Shown: positions 37,603 through 47,677 of the stretch, one piece after another
Position numbering within the stretch: position 1 is the stretch's first letter
How the letters are laid out: each line of letters opens with the position of its first letter
NCBI GenBank assembly: GCA_003415625.1
Contig: PYIU01000002.1
Coordinates: 3,472,001-3,536,000, forward strand
Source of the DNA: Aquanectria penicillioides
Lineage: Eukaryota > Ascomycota > Sordariomycetes > Hypocreales > Nectriaceae
DNA length: 64,000 bases
Direction: 5' to 3'
Translations under genes and position numbers: made by a program
The notes under the pieces: model-generated
The model's input: the letters and a program-made list of their open reading frames with translations, nothing else
What the model was told of the DNA's origin: nothing
The model's database searches: none

Positions 37603-38961
37603 TCACGACCGGGTTCTCGTTCGAAGCCTCTTTGATCTGCGGCCGACTTCCACCACTGTCTCATCTTTATCTTTATCTCCCTCCAGTTTGATCTCAGTTG
37701 AAACCTCAATCTTAATCTCCGATTTTATGTTTGCTTCAACCACATAATTCCCCTTTCTCCTCCTCTTCGGCGGCTGCTTCTCTTCCACGTCCACTTCTTC
37801 CTTGAATTTTGTTGATTGAGTAACCTCTTCAACTTTAGTTGCTCGATCAGAGAATTCCCGAAGGTCGGCAGTGAAGAGAACCGAGTGCGCCCAGCCAGCA
37901 TATTTTCCCCAAAGTGCTCTGAAATGGTCTCCAACTGCATCGTACATGGCCTTATTGAAGGTCTTCGTTTTGGTCTTCCCAAATTTGTAGTCTCTCTGAG
38001 CAATTTGCCAAACATGTGTATCAACAGGAACAGACTCCCCCCATCCCAATCCCATCAAGCACACACAATCTGCAACTTTTGGTCCGACGCCTTTTAAAGC
38101 GAGGAGTTTCTCATGGGCTTCCTTGTAAGTTGCATGTTGGTGTTTTGGGACTTTGGGGGTGTTGAACCCGGGGTTTTCAGGGTTGCTGAGGGACTCTAAC
38201 CAATCTCCAGGTTTCTCCTGTGCTACTATCCGCGCTGTCTCAGCGATGTATTTTGCGCGATATCCAAATCCAAGTTCTCTCAGATGCGATTCTACTTGGC
38301 TACCAGTCAATGCGTCAGGGGATGGGAAGTCGTGAAAGGCTTCGTCTCCAATATAGCCGATGAGAGTGCCATAATGTTTGCATAATTTGTGGACCTACAG
38401 GTATGATCTTATCAGCATCAGACTGTTTTAAACAAGCGGTGTGACCCACCATCTGTGATATTCTTGAGATGTTATTATTACTGCTACATATGAAGCATAT
38501 TAAAGCTTCCCAAGCATCTTGGCTAAGCATTCGCACACCCATAAATTTGGGTGCTCTCATGCGGAAGTTCGGGTCAGCCTGTGACCACTGGTTGTACAGA
38601 TTTCCAAGGTCAAGACTCAGGCTGAAATAGTGGCGTAAAAGTGCTTCAGTGTCATCCGTCCCTGAAGCATTGTTCACATTGGATGTCGAAGAAATAGCAA
38701 GGCTGAGCGACTTCTCGGGCCAAGTAACCTTGTAATGCAGATGTGTCGGGTCCTGCTTCAGGGACAGGATACGCCCATGCAGAGTACATATCCTAAATTG
38801 ATATTAGGGAATTGTTGGTTTGATAAGAAACAAGAGACTCACCATTCATCATTGATTTGTCGCCATCTAAAAGACTGGCCGCATCGTAGGGTGGTGTTGA
38901 TGCAGAGCTCCGCCAAAGTCACTGGCAGTTTCCGCCAGCCGGAAGTCCCTACAAGAGACAT
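37603..38961 (-). CDS. ogg1: 8-oxoguanine DNA glycosylase/lyase OGG1
   Basis: OGG1 removes 8-oxoguanine opposite C and nicks the abasic site, starting base excision repair in nucleus and mitochondria. There are three exons on the minus strand: 38843-38961, 38450-38792 and 37603-38394, giving 417 aa. The first exon encodes the N-terminal domain with LRCGQSFRW, a hallmark of OGG1. The HhH-GPD core contains ALKGVGPKVADCVCLMGLG and PVDTHVWQIAQRDY. Lys260 corresponds to the Schiff-base lysine (human K249) and Asp279 to the catalytic aspartate (human D268); the 19-residue spacing is preserved. The tail beyond the core is longer than in human OGG1, rich in Glu/Lys, and carries basic clusters (PPKRRRKG and a terminal RRSKRLRTRTRS) that could serve as nuclear signals. 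It is divergent from the U2AF gene, with 371 bp between start codons. Confidence 0.95.
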
Positions 38962-39332
38962 CTCTCTCTAGAATTCTACGGGGCCAGATGGGTAGTGAGC
39001 TCAACAGCAAGCCTAAGGGCACGGGTACAGGCGATGAATTGAAAGTGTTGAGGTCAAGAAACGTAGCCTGGCGTTCTTGTCCCTGAAGCTAGACTGTACT
39101 GGAGCCAGGGAGCCTTCCGTTTTAGCGGGTGAATTGAGACCACCAATTCGCGCTAGTCTATTTTCTCCCTAGCGCCATCTGGCAAAAAAGCTCCAGCCTC
39201 GCGCGATGCTCCAGCTTTTGGACTTGGAACCTCGTTGCGGCTCGACGAATCTGCTCTGCCTGCCAACCAGATCCTTTCATCAATTCCCAACGATTCTGAT
39301 ATTATTTTGAGTCGCTCATCAGTATCGCGAGT
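38962..39332. promoter_or_regulatory. Shared divergent promoter of ogg1 and U2AF2
   Basis: This 371-bp stretch lies between two divergent start codons and must hold both promoters and leaders. An inverted repeat of 7 bp, GCGCTAG (39150-39156) and CTAGCGC (39169-39175), sits near its middle with a 12-nt T/C-rich spacer. A C/T-rich tract leads toward the U2AF start. No TATA box is obvious. Confidence 0.7.
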
Positions 39333-41357
39333 ATGAACGGCGACAGTTACTCGTCCCGAGGTATGTTCAGCCGACTTCTGCGTGCTCTCCTATGTCGCGT
39401 TGCTAACCATCTTTCATCACGCAGACGGACGCAGGGGACGAGACTATCCGGTAGACCACACCCCATCCGCGACTTTTGAACACAGCTAATAGTCTGAAGC
39501 CCTCTCGAGCCGATAGAGGCGATAGGGGTGACAGGGGCGACAGGGGTGATAGGGGAGATCGGGGCGACAGAGGTGACAGAGGCGACAGAGGTGACAGAGG
39601 CGACCGCGATGATCGACGTGACCGACATAGGGATCGAGACCGTCGTCGTTCCCGTTCGCCTGATCACCGCAGCCATCGACGAGGTGATGGAGACGTCGAT
39701 GCCTACTCTTCAAGCCGAAACCATCGAGACCGGGAGCGAGAAGATAGATACTCTGGACGTGATCGACGAGGCGATCGCGAATGGGACCGCGATCGAGGGT
39801 CCTCCCGTCGAGACGCTCGCCGTGATGATGATGAACGTCCCAACAGACGAGCCGACCGAGAGCCATTCGAGGATCGCCGACGGGGAGGCAGGGACCGACG
39901 CGAGGAGAACTTCGGACGACACGAAAACCGTCGCAGCCCTACTCCTCCCCCGAAGAAGCGAGAGCCCACGCCCGACCTGACTGACATCGTGCCAGTTCTC
40001 GAGCGCAAGCGTCGGTTGACGCAGTGGGACATCAAGCCCCCTGGCTATGACAATGTCACAGCTGAGCAGGCCAAGCTCTCCGGCATGTTCCCTCTTCCTG
40101 GCGCGCCTCGACAACAACCTATGGATCCTAGCAAGCTTCAAGCTTTCATGAACCAGCCTGGCGGCCAAGTCACCAGCGCCGGCCTCAAGGCTAGCAACTC
40201 ACGCCAATCCAAGAGGCTTTTGGTTTCCAAAATCCCATCTGGCACATCTGAGGAAGGTCTCATGTCTTTCTTCAACCTCCAGTTGAACGGCCTCAATGTC
40301 ATCGAAAGCCCAGATCCTTGTGTCCTTTGCCAGTTTTCCAACGATCGATCGTTTGCCGTGTTGGAGTTCCGAAGCGCAGCCGATACTACGGTTGCCTTGG
40401 CACTGGACGGTATTTCGATGGAGCCAGATGATGCTTCCAACGGAGCTGCGAACGGTGGTTCCCATGGAATGGAGATCCGCCGCCCCAAGGACTACGTTGT
40501 CCAGGCGATTACTGAAGAGGTTGGATTCGACCCTGAAGTCGTCTCCAACGTGGTACCAGACACTGTGAATAAGCTGAGCATCACTAATATTCCAGCTTTC
40601 CTTACGGAAGATCAAGTTATTGAACTCCTTGCCGCCTTCGGTAAGCCAAAGGCCTTCGTCCTTGTCAAGGACCGTGGGACAGACGAATCTAGGGTGAGTC
40701 CCCCCTACACAACTCTTCGCCGCTAGTTTAGTCTAACATGATGCAGGGAATTGCGTTCACAGAGTATCAAGACCCTGCTGCAGCCAACCAGCCCGCTCTG
40801 GACACTCTGAATGGCATGGATGTCGGAGGGAAAAAGTTGAAAGTGACCAAGGCCAGCATCGGTCCCACGCAGGTGGCTAACTTCGATGTCGGCATCACCG
40901 CCATCAGCGGTCTTGCTTCTCAAACCACCAATGATATCGAGACAAGCCGCGTCCTTCAACTTCTTAACATGGTTACTGCCGAGGAGCTCATGGACAATGA
41001 TGACTATGAAGGTATGACACCACCCCCACAGTTGGTGTGAATGAGAGCATTGCTAAGTTAGAATTTTAGAAATTTGCGAGGACGTCCGCGAAGAGTGCAC
41101 CAAGTATGGTACCATCATTGACATGAAGATCCCAAGGCCCACAGGTGGTAGCAGACAGTCTACTGGCGTGGGCAAGATTTTTGTCAAGTTCGAGACGGTG
41201 GAGTCAACGACCAAGGCTCTCACGTCCCTAGCAGGACGAAAGTTTGCCGACCGAACCGTTGTGACTACTTATTTCCCCGAGGTACGTGAAATTGCTTCCA
41301 TGTTGTACGCTCTTTCTCACAGAAGAACAGGAGAATTTCGATGTCAGCGCGTGGTAG
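39333..41357 (+). CDS. U2AF2: Splicing factor U2AF large subunit (U2AF65 / Prp2)
   Basis: U2AF65 binds the polypyrimidine tract and recruits U2 snRNP. The best in-phase model has six exons: 39333-39360, 39425-39450, 39500-40693, 40747-41011, 41070-41281 and 41331-41357, giving 583 aa. The N-terminus is an Arg/Asp/Gly tract (DRG units) that grades into RS/RD-rich sequence. Then come the SF1/U2AF35-linked region (RRLTQWDIKPPGYDN), RRM1 from about residue 250 (KRLLVSKIP), RRM2 from about 375 (NKLSITNIPAFLTEDQVIEL) and a C-terminal UHM from about 483. The UHM has the signature RKF in SLAGRKFADRTVV and ends ENFDVSAW. The two first exons are tiny (28 and 26 nt). The exon 3 acceptor (39499) was chosen because it alone keeps the 26-nt exon in phase; other in-frame joins exist. 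SF3B1, its ligand, is encoded 2 kb to the left. Confidence 0.93.
39503..39610 (+). repeat. Coding 9-bp minisatellite (Asp-Arg-Gly) in U2AF2
   Basis: About ten to eleven tandem copies of a GAY-AGR-GGY unit encode a DRG repeat at the start of exon 3. Third-position changes between copies (GGT/GGC, AGG/AGA) are consistent with an expanding and contracting array. Confidence 0.88.
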
Positions 41358-42250
41358 TGCCTCTAATAGCAATGCGGCGAGAGATGATGAACAACGGTGC
41401 CTCATCCGAATGCTAAGTCGGGTGACAAGGTTTGGTTATGCATCCTCGAGGTGGAAGGGGAGTCAACTCTGCTGGTGTAAACGAGGGGGGGAGTGATCAC
41501 TTGAAAAATGTAAAACAGAGGACATGAAATGGAGCCTTTCAGTTCCAACAGGTTAGAAACAGTGATGCAGGCATAGGCGCGGTAATGGTGATTTGATTGA
41601 CTTTGAATTGATTCGCATTCATTCTGGTTCTAATCTACGGCTATGGGGATTGGCATGAACAAAGTGCATCACTGTCAAGAGAAGACTTCACGTCCATGTC
41701 TTGTCGATCGGTCAAGGAACTATTTTCTCGTTAGTGAAAACTCTTTCAGGGAGCGTCCAACAAGAAGCAAAGGCAAATATGCAGCCGAGTATCAGAAGTC
41801 CGATTCATTCATTGAGCCCGAAGACTCTAACATAAGAGGTACCAGAAATAAAAACAGTTGTGTCGTATCATCACGCAAGGCTAAGCCGAAATGTTGAAGA
41901 ATGAGAATAAGAGATATGACTTACCACGTGAGAACAGTTTAGTATCATTGAGTGAGAATTCAGTGAGAATTCAGTGAGAATCTCACTTCTCCCGGAAGAA
42001 ATTTCACAGTGAAGACAGAGGAGAAAGTTGCTGAGCAGCTAGCGCGAGGAAAAAAACGCGACAATGTCGCCAAGCGGGTATTAGTCACGTGAGCCAGCCC
42101 CCTCCATCCACCCAGGCCCCACGAACTGGCTGCCCTAACTAAGCGAAAAATTTACCGCTCCACACAAATCTATCTTGGACTTGGAACTTTACGCTCGCAC
42201 GCCAGCCGACAACTTCTCATCCGCAGCATCACCACCACCAAACCGACAAT
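41358..42250. promoter_or_regulatory. U2AF2 3' region and RPS13 promoter
   Basis: No gene is supported in these 893 bp. The right half looks like a ribosomal-protein promoter. There are two CACGTG boxes (41925-41930 and 42086-42091) and three 11-bp-spaced copies of AGTGAGAATTC (starting 41951, 41962 and 41973). The last copy forms a 15-bp palindrome with TCTCACT (41973-41987). An open frame of 84 codons at 41643-41897 has no other support. Confidence 0.65.
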
Positions 42251-42942
42251 ATGGGCCGTCTTCACAGCAAGGGCAAGGGCATTTCGTCCTCCGCCGTCCC
42301 CTACTCCCGCACTGCTCCTGCCTGGCTCAAGACCACCCCCGACCAGGTCGTCGAGCAGATCTGCAAGCTCGCCCGTAAGGGTGCTACCCCCTCCCAGATC
42401 GGTGTCATCCTCCGTGACTCCCACGGCATTGCCCAGGTCAAGATTGTCACCGGTATGTAGCTCATTAGGACAAGTGAGAAATTACCATTGCTGACGTTGA
42501 CGCCAGGTAACCGAATTCTCCGAATCTTGAAGTCGAGCGGTACGGTACCCTGAAGAAATAGGAGGACGTGATGGACATATATCTCTCCATGGAGATTTTT
42601 TTCTCCAATGCCTCTGTACGGTTGAGACTGACAGAGTGATTTTAACAGGCCTCGCCCCCGAGCTCCCCGAGGATCTGTACATGCTCATCAAGAAGGTACG
42701 CGCCGCCATTTTTTTTTTTTTTTCTATTTTGAATAAGTGACAAAAAAAATTAACCTCGTTTTGCACAGGCTGTCGCCGTCCGCAAGCACCTCGAGCGCAA
42801 CCGCAAGGACAAGGACTCCAAGTTCCGTCTCATTCTCATCGAGTCCCGTATCCACCGTCTTGCCCGCTACTACAAGACCGTCGGTGTCCTTCCTCCTACC
42901 TGGAAGTACGAGTCTGCTACCGCCAGCACCATTGTCGCTTAA
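42251..42942 (+). CDS. rps13: 40S ribosomal protein S13 (uS15)
   Basis: uS15 is a small-subunit protein that binds the central domain of 18S rRNA. There are four exons, 42251-42452, 42507-42539, 42649-42695 and 42769-42942, giving 151 aa, the standard eukaryotic length. The N-terminus [20 protein letters not shown], the stretch [20 protein letters not shown] and the C-terminal [20 protein letters not shown] and [10 protein letters not shown] are all family-diagnostic. The second and third exons are very short (33 and 47 nt). Intron 2 contains a 12-bp perfect palindrome, TCTCCATGGAGA. Codons are strongly C-ending, as expected of a highly expressed gene. It converges on sdc1, whose stop is 298 bp away. 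Confidence 0.97.
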
Positions 42943-43240
42943 GCGAACCAAATCACGGCTGGCCGCAAACGGTGGATGTGATGGTTTCCCGGGTCATGGA
43001 GTTTGGGGACAAATTATGGAAAACTTGCATTTAGAGCCATGATGCTTATGCACCCTGTCTGGGAGGACCGCAGCGGAATCGACTGCTCCAAAATAGAAAG
43101 CAATCTGACCGCTGAACCTGTAATGACAATACGGCACCCTTGACTTAGTGGTTGAACCTGAACCCTTTCAAACCCGGAACGCCTTGAAGATTTATTGCCT
43201 TCGCTTGAATATATGCCCAAAGATACATGACCCATGACGC

Positions 43241-43928
43241 CTAGTTCGTTCCTTCGAGTTCTCTCGACTTTTGTATCAAGTATTCTCCCAAAACTCGTAG
43301 CGGGTCGGAAGGCCTAGTATTTTGTTAATGGCTGGTGCTAAACAAAGGCTGGCGTCTCAGGTTCCATACTTGTCCTTTGCTAATTGCTTCATCCCTTCCA
43401 ACAAGACTCCAGTGACCTTAGTGTTCAAGTATTTTCGCGTTGAATCGCCATGAGGAGGGGCCTCCGCGGGCATAGAAAAGCCGGGATCGGGATGCGCTGA
43501 AGCTGCTCTTGATCCTTGCGCCGGGGTTCCTGTTCGTGGGGGGATGGGACTCGGGGCATGGGCGACCGGCGCCGGTGATGACTTTTGCCTCATGTTAGCG
43601 CAATTATTCAACTGATTGTATAGTATCTCGACGAGTTTGGTCTTGCACCAAGGGCGACGGAGGCTGTCGCAATGGATGAGAGGGGTAGGGAGAAAAGGCG
43701 TGGAATAGAGCCAAGAAGCACGAGGCCGCCCGCCACTTGTATCGACACCGCAGAGGAGCAAATACATACCACAGGCTGTTCCAGCGGAGCATCAAACATC
43801 ACCACATCTTTGGGAGGGGCATCCGTTTGCGCAGGTTGCGCGGGGAGGGAGGTGGCCGCTGGGTCGAAAGGAGCGGAAACTTGGGGGACATCCACCATCG
43901 GGTCAGGTTTAGGGGTTTCGTCGCCCAT
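43241..43928 (-). CDS. sdc1: COMPASS (Set1C) subunit Sdc1, Dpy-30 family
   Basis: Sdc1/Dpy-30 dimerises through a short helical motif and docks on Bre2/Ash2 in the Set1 H3K4 methyltransferase complex. There are three exons on the minus strand: 43770-43928, 43370-43581 and 43241-43313, giving 147 aa. The first about 98 residues are Pro/Ala-rich and disordered. The Dpy-30 motif covers about residues 100-140: STRKYLNTKVTGVLLEGMKQ, then LAKDKPSDPLRVLGEYLIQK. Intron 2 cuts the motif between its two helices. Reading through it gives a stop after only three codons (KYGT), so the 73-nt last exon is needed for the second helix; that exon was found by phase and motif. Intron 1 is rather long at 188 bp. 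It is divergent from FAN1 over a 299-bp shared promoter. Confidence 0.88.
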
Positions 43929-44227
43929 TTTCAGTCAAGCCAAGTCGTAACGAGCGCCTCCTTCTCTTCAATTGGCCAACGTGAAGCTTCCAGGGCAGAG
44001 CAAGGTTGTATGATGTTCGTAGCCAAGGCCCAATCGCGCCGGCTGATTATCGGCCGGCGAGAGAAGAGAAGAGGCACGAGGTCAGCTGATTTCGTGTTAG
44101 ATTGGCTTGGTCCAACGACGTGTCTGCCTACATGTTCGCGTCCCCCTTTATTGGTGGCTTCGACTGTGCAAAAGGGAAACTCGATCATCGTCCTGTTTCA
44201 AGCCTTGGAAATGGCTTCATTGGAAGC
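43929..44227. promoter_or_regulatory. Shared divergent promoter of sdc1 and FAN1
   Basis: This lies between the sdc1 start (43928) and the preferred FAN1 start (44228). It carries an inverted repeat, CGCCGGC (44037-44043) and GCCGGCG (44053-44059), with a 9-nt spacer. An in-frame upstream ATG at 44132 could extend FAN1 by 32 residues and would shorten this region. Confidence 0.65.
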
Positions 44228-46850
44228 ATGGATGCATTCGTCAGAAGGCTCCCAAACCCCCAAAATGGACATAACAATGCTCGTGCCAGTCCGGCTCGTT
44301 CAGCCACAGCGAGCTCAGAGAGACCGTCAAAACGGGTAAAACAAGACACATCGAGAGATTCAGACTCTGAACAATCGGACTCATCTTATTCTGAGATAAT
44401 TCGAGAGCCCAAATTTTCGGATAAAGATAACTCTGACGATGAAGAAAGAGGTGGTCAAAGTCACCGAGTTACCGAATTCGAGAGCGCTCTGCCGCCAACC
44501 CAGGTCGACAAAGAAGCTATTGAACAGTACGAGGCGATGAAGTCATCCCAAATGAGTGCTGCTAGCCAAGATGCAACGAGCAAAAACCCTGGTCCACGTT
44601 GGGTCAGGGGACAAAGTTCCATTTACGTGGACGCTTTTAATCTTGCTTTGGACACTGTTCTAGAAGAAGAGTCTCGTCTGTTTGACGAGAAAGAAATGGA
44701 CGTCTTCCGATTATGGAGAGAACTTAACTATGAAGCACAGTTTCTGTGGGTTGCTAGTTGCTAAAAGTACCGTGCATCCTTTGCTTACCACGGCCAGATA
44801 TGTTCGATTGTTTCTGAGGAAAACAGCATCATGGCACCGTCAGAGTCGTCTGGGCTACTACAACGACATATCCAATCTTGAAGCAGCCATCAATACCCTC
44901 CAAAAATCCCATTCCCTCCCTCCCTGTAGAACGATGCCTAATCCAAGTCCGATCCAGGGCATTGACATTGACGAGTTCAACCTAGGGGAAAGATTTACTT
45001 TCGCTGACATTTCGGAGGATCACATTCATTTGGTGCAAGAAGCAGCAACGCTCTTAAGTCTAGATGAACTCAAAACTCTATCCAAAGAAGCGAAGTTCCA
45101 GGGACGAAATAAGGCAGAGCTCATCAAGTCACTTACTCGAATGAGCAACCAACAGACTGGGCTCATGGCCCTGGGATTGAGTCGACACAATAGTCGTGAC
45201 ACAGTCACCTCCGAGGATCAAGAATGCCAGAAAGTGAATTCCCCAGGGAAACTCCATCGAGAAGACTCCAATCGAAGTCAATACTTCCTGAGTAAAATAC
45301 TTTCTATTCTGGGCCCTTGTGTCCGATTGTCCCCTCAGGCATTCAAACTTTTCGAGCGCGTTCATTTGGTCTTTTACAGATCAACAGAGTGGACTGAAAA
45401 ATCTCTTACGACTATCATACTTGCTAAAATTGCACGGCGTCACTTTCCTGACTATATCGTTTGCCGAACTGCCACGATTTTTGCGTCACGGATGCACTTG
45501 CTTGAGTATGAGACTGCAATACGACTTGAAGCAGAAGTGGACACAATCCTCGAGTTCGGCGGACCTCCAGGAGAGGAAGGTTTCAGGAAGATCATCAACG
45601 TCTTCGAAACATTGTATCCGCGTTGGAAGACTTTACTCGAGGAGGAAAGCCACAAGGAGCAAACAGTCTATGAAATGGGCGAGGGTGCTTACCTTCGAAG
45701 ATTTACTCCCGGACACTCGTACACGAGAATTGTGCATAAAGCGGCACATGTATTTGGGAGACTCAAGGAGCACCTCAAAGAACAAGAGTTACTTGCGGAA
45801 CTTCTTAACCAACGGCTATTTCAAATGGCGAGGAGGGGAGGCTGGTATCAGCGAAAAGCACTTCTAGAGGAGCATTACATGCCAAGTTTAGATCCGAACC
45901 CTATCTCCACAGATCTTGAGCAACGGAAGAAACATTGGAAAAGGATTGCGGTTTCTACTTGCGAAGCTGGCCTTCAGGATCCCGATTGTCATTTAATATT
46001 TCACTATGATCTCCAGAAACGCCTCGTCAAGCTGGAGAAGAAGCTCCGCATCCCACGCCGTCTCCAACATGACTTTGGTCACGTTGGACTAGACAAACCA
46101 GTGGAGCATTTTGTCGAAGGAATCCAACTAAAGCGAGAAATTCTAGCAAAACCTGGTCGGCAGCCCTCAACCAAGACGATCTGGCTCGACGATTCGAACG
46201 CTGGGGCAGAGTGTAGCGTTGAAGAAATGTGCTTGGGTCACTATCGGTCACAAGGATGGAAGGGGTATCACTCCGAGGGTGGCATCATCCGCACCCTGTT
46301 TGCATACTTGTTCTACGACATTCTCTTTCTTTACATCCCCAATGTATTCCAAACGGCTTATCAGACATGTCCTCTAGATTTGCACACCGACGCGTTCTTT
46401 CCGGCCCGGGCATCGGAAATCAACCACCGTTTAGTTGAGATTGCCAATGGAGAAGGCGCGCGGCTTGTACGCGAGGTATGGGAGAGGGAGCATGAGCGAA
46501 AAACAAGCGTGGTAGGACTCAATTGGGACTTTGAGATGGAGGACCTAGTTGAGTTAGTAGGATGCTTCGAGGGCAGTGCCCTGGCTGCTGTATGCAAGGT
46601 GATAGTCCAGGAATATCGGCAACGGGGCGGTGGCATCCCCGACCTGATTCTGTGGCGCATCGGAAACGAGGCAGGGGAAACGTTTGAGGATCCTGGCAAA
46701 GCCAAGGGAGAGGTGATGTTTGCAGAAGTGAAAAGTGCAAACGACCGATTGAGCGACACCCAGCGGCTTTGGATCCATGTTCTTACGGGGGCAGGGGTCA
46801 AAGTTGCGCTATGCAACGCGGTGGCGAAGGAAGTTAGGGAGGTGGATTGA
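44228..46850 (+). CDS. fan1: FAN1-type structure-specific nuclease (VRR-NUC)
   Basis: FAN1 is a 5' flap endonuclease and 5'-3' exonuclease used in interstrand crosslink repair in the nucleus. There are two exons, 44228-44745 and 44798-46850 (52-bp intron), giving 856 aa from MDAFVRRL. The N-terminus is disordered with basic clusters (SKRVKQD) and no evident UBZ finger, as in other fungi. Exon 1 ends in the conserved LWRELNYEAQF and continues LYVRLFLRKTASWHRQSRLG. A SAP/winged-helix-like region lies around SLDELKTLSKEAKFQGRNKA, then a helical TPR-like middle. The C-terminal VRR-NUC domain has the PD-(D/E)xK residues: D788 in GGGIPDLILW, and E816 and K818 in FAEVKSANDRLSDTQR. The active site looks intact. 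The longer start at 44132 (MFASPFIGG) is in frame but less typical. Confidence 0.94.
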
Positions 46851-47655
46851 TTACTACACAGCAATTGGCATCACGGCCAAGGTAGACAGGCTGGCGACAC
46901 GATGGGCAGGATATTTCTGGATAGATGGCCTGGTGCTTCGCATAGAGAGAGGCGATGAATGAAAGGGAAATTAGGTTTCCACCTTTATCAGCAAGCAACA
47001 GAACGAAGGATGGATCCTGGCATGCCAGGCAATGTTAAGCACGGCAATCTCGCAGGTGGCGGCCCCTTGAGAGACCTGGGATATATATATGGATACGAGG
47101 GTATGGGCAAGATGCAAGAACAGATTAAAGGTGAACCATGGCGGCAATATCCAAAATTAGCAAACATGATGGGAAAACACACAAAAGGCAAGGTCCGTGG
47201 GAATGTTCCATGACGCTGTTCCACCCGGCAGGATGGGTCAAGCCAACGGGGGGGATGAAACCGGTTTCAATCAGGCTCACGCTCCGGGGCAGCGTTTCAG
47301 ATGGGGCGAGTCGCTGACTCTGGGGGATCCGAGGCAGAGAGCCAATGGAAGGGGGCTACGTCGAAGACGGTGTGACGCGCAGGGCTATCACATCACCATG
47401 TGCGTCTCGTCACTGGCGCTCTGCGGGTTAAGGCGAGGAGGAGGCTGGTGATGGCAAGCCGGGGCTCGCGCAGGAGACGAAGGGTTAGTGCCTTTGGGGA
47501 GGGGGCCTGGCCTCTCGGATCACGAGGGGGGAGGGTTCCCGGGCTTTCTAGGAACGAGGAGAAAAGGCGGGGCGTGAGTTGAGGCACTATTCGAGAATGA
47601 TGGAGGAAGCGTCGAGAGGAAGTCGAGAGCAGAGAGGCGAGGATATGGGTGGAAA

Positions 47656-47677
47656 GGGGGGGGGGGGGGGGGGGGGG
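47656..47677 (+). repeat. Poly-G run (22)
   Basis: Uninterrupted 22-G homopolymer, the longest G run in the window. Confidence 0.9.

Noticed and set aside
42540..42648. Possible box C/D snoRNA in RPS13 intron 2
   Set aside because: GTGATGG and CTGA resemble C and D boxes and RPS13 hosts U14 in vertebrates, but the flanking terminal stem is missing and the rest does not resemble U14.
43357..43369. Natural stop of Sdc1 after KYGT
   Set aside because: A GTATGG donor directly precedes it and the spliced exon at 43241-43313 completes the Dpy-30 motif in phase.
44132..44227. Upstream in-frame ATG as FAN1 start
   Set aside because: It adds 32 residues without conserved character and cuts into the short divergent promoter; kept only as an alternative.
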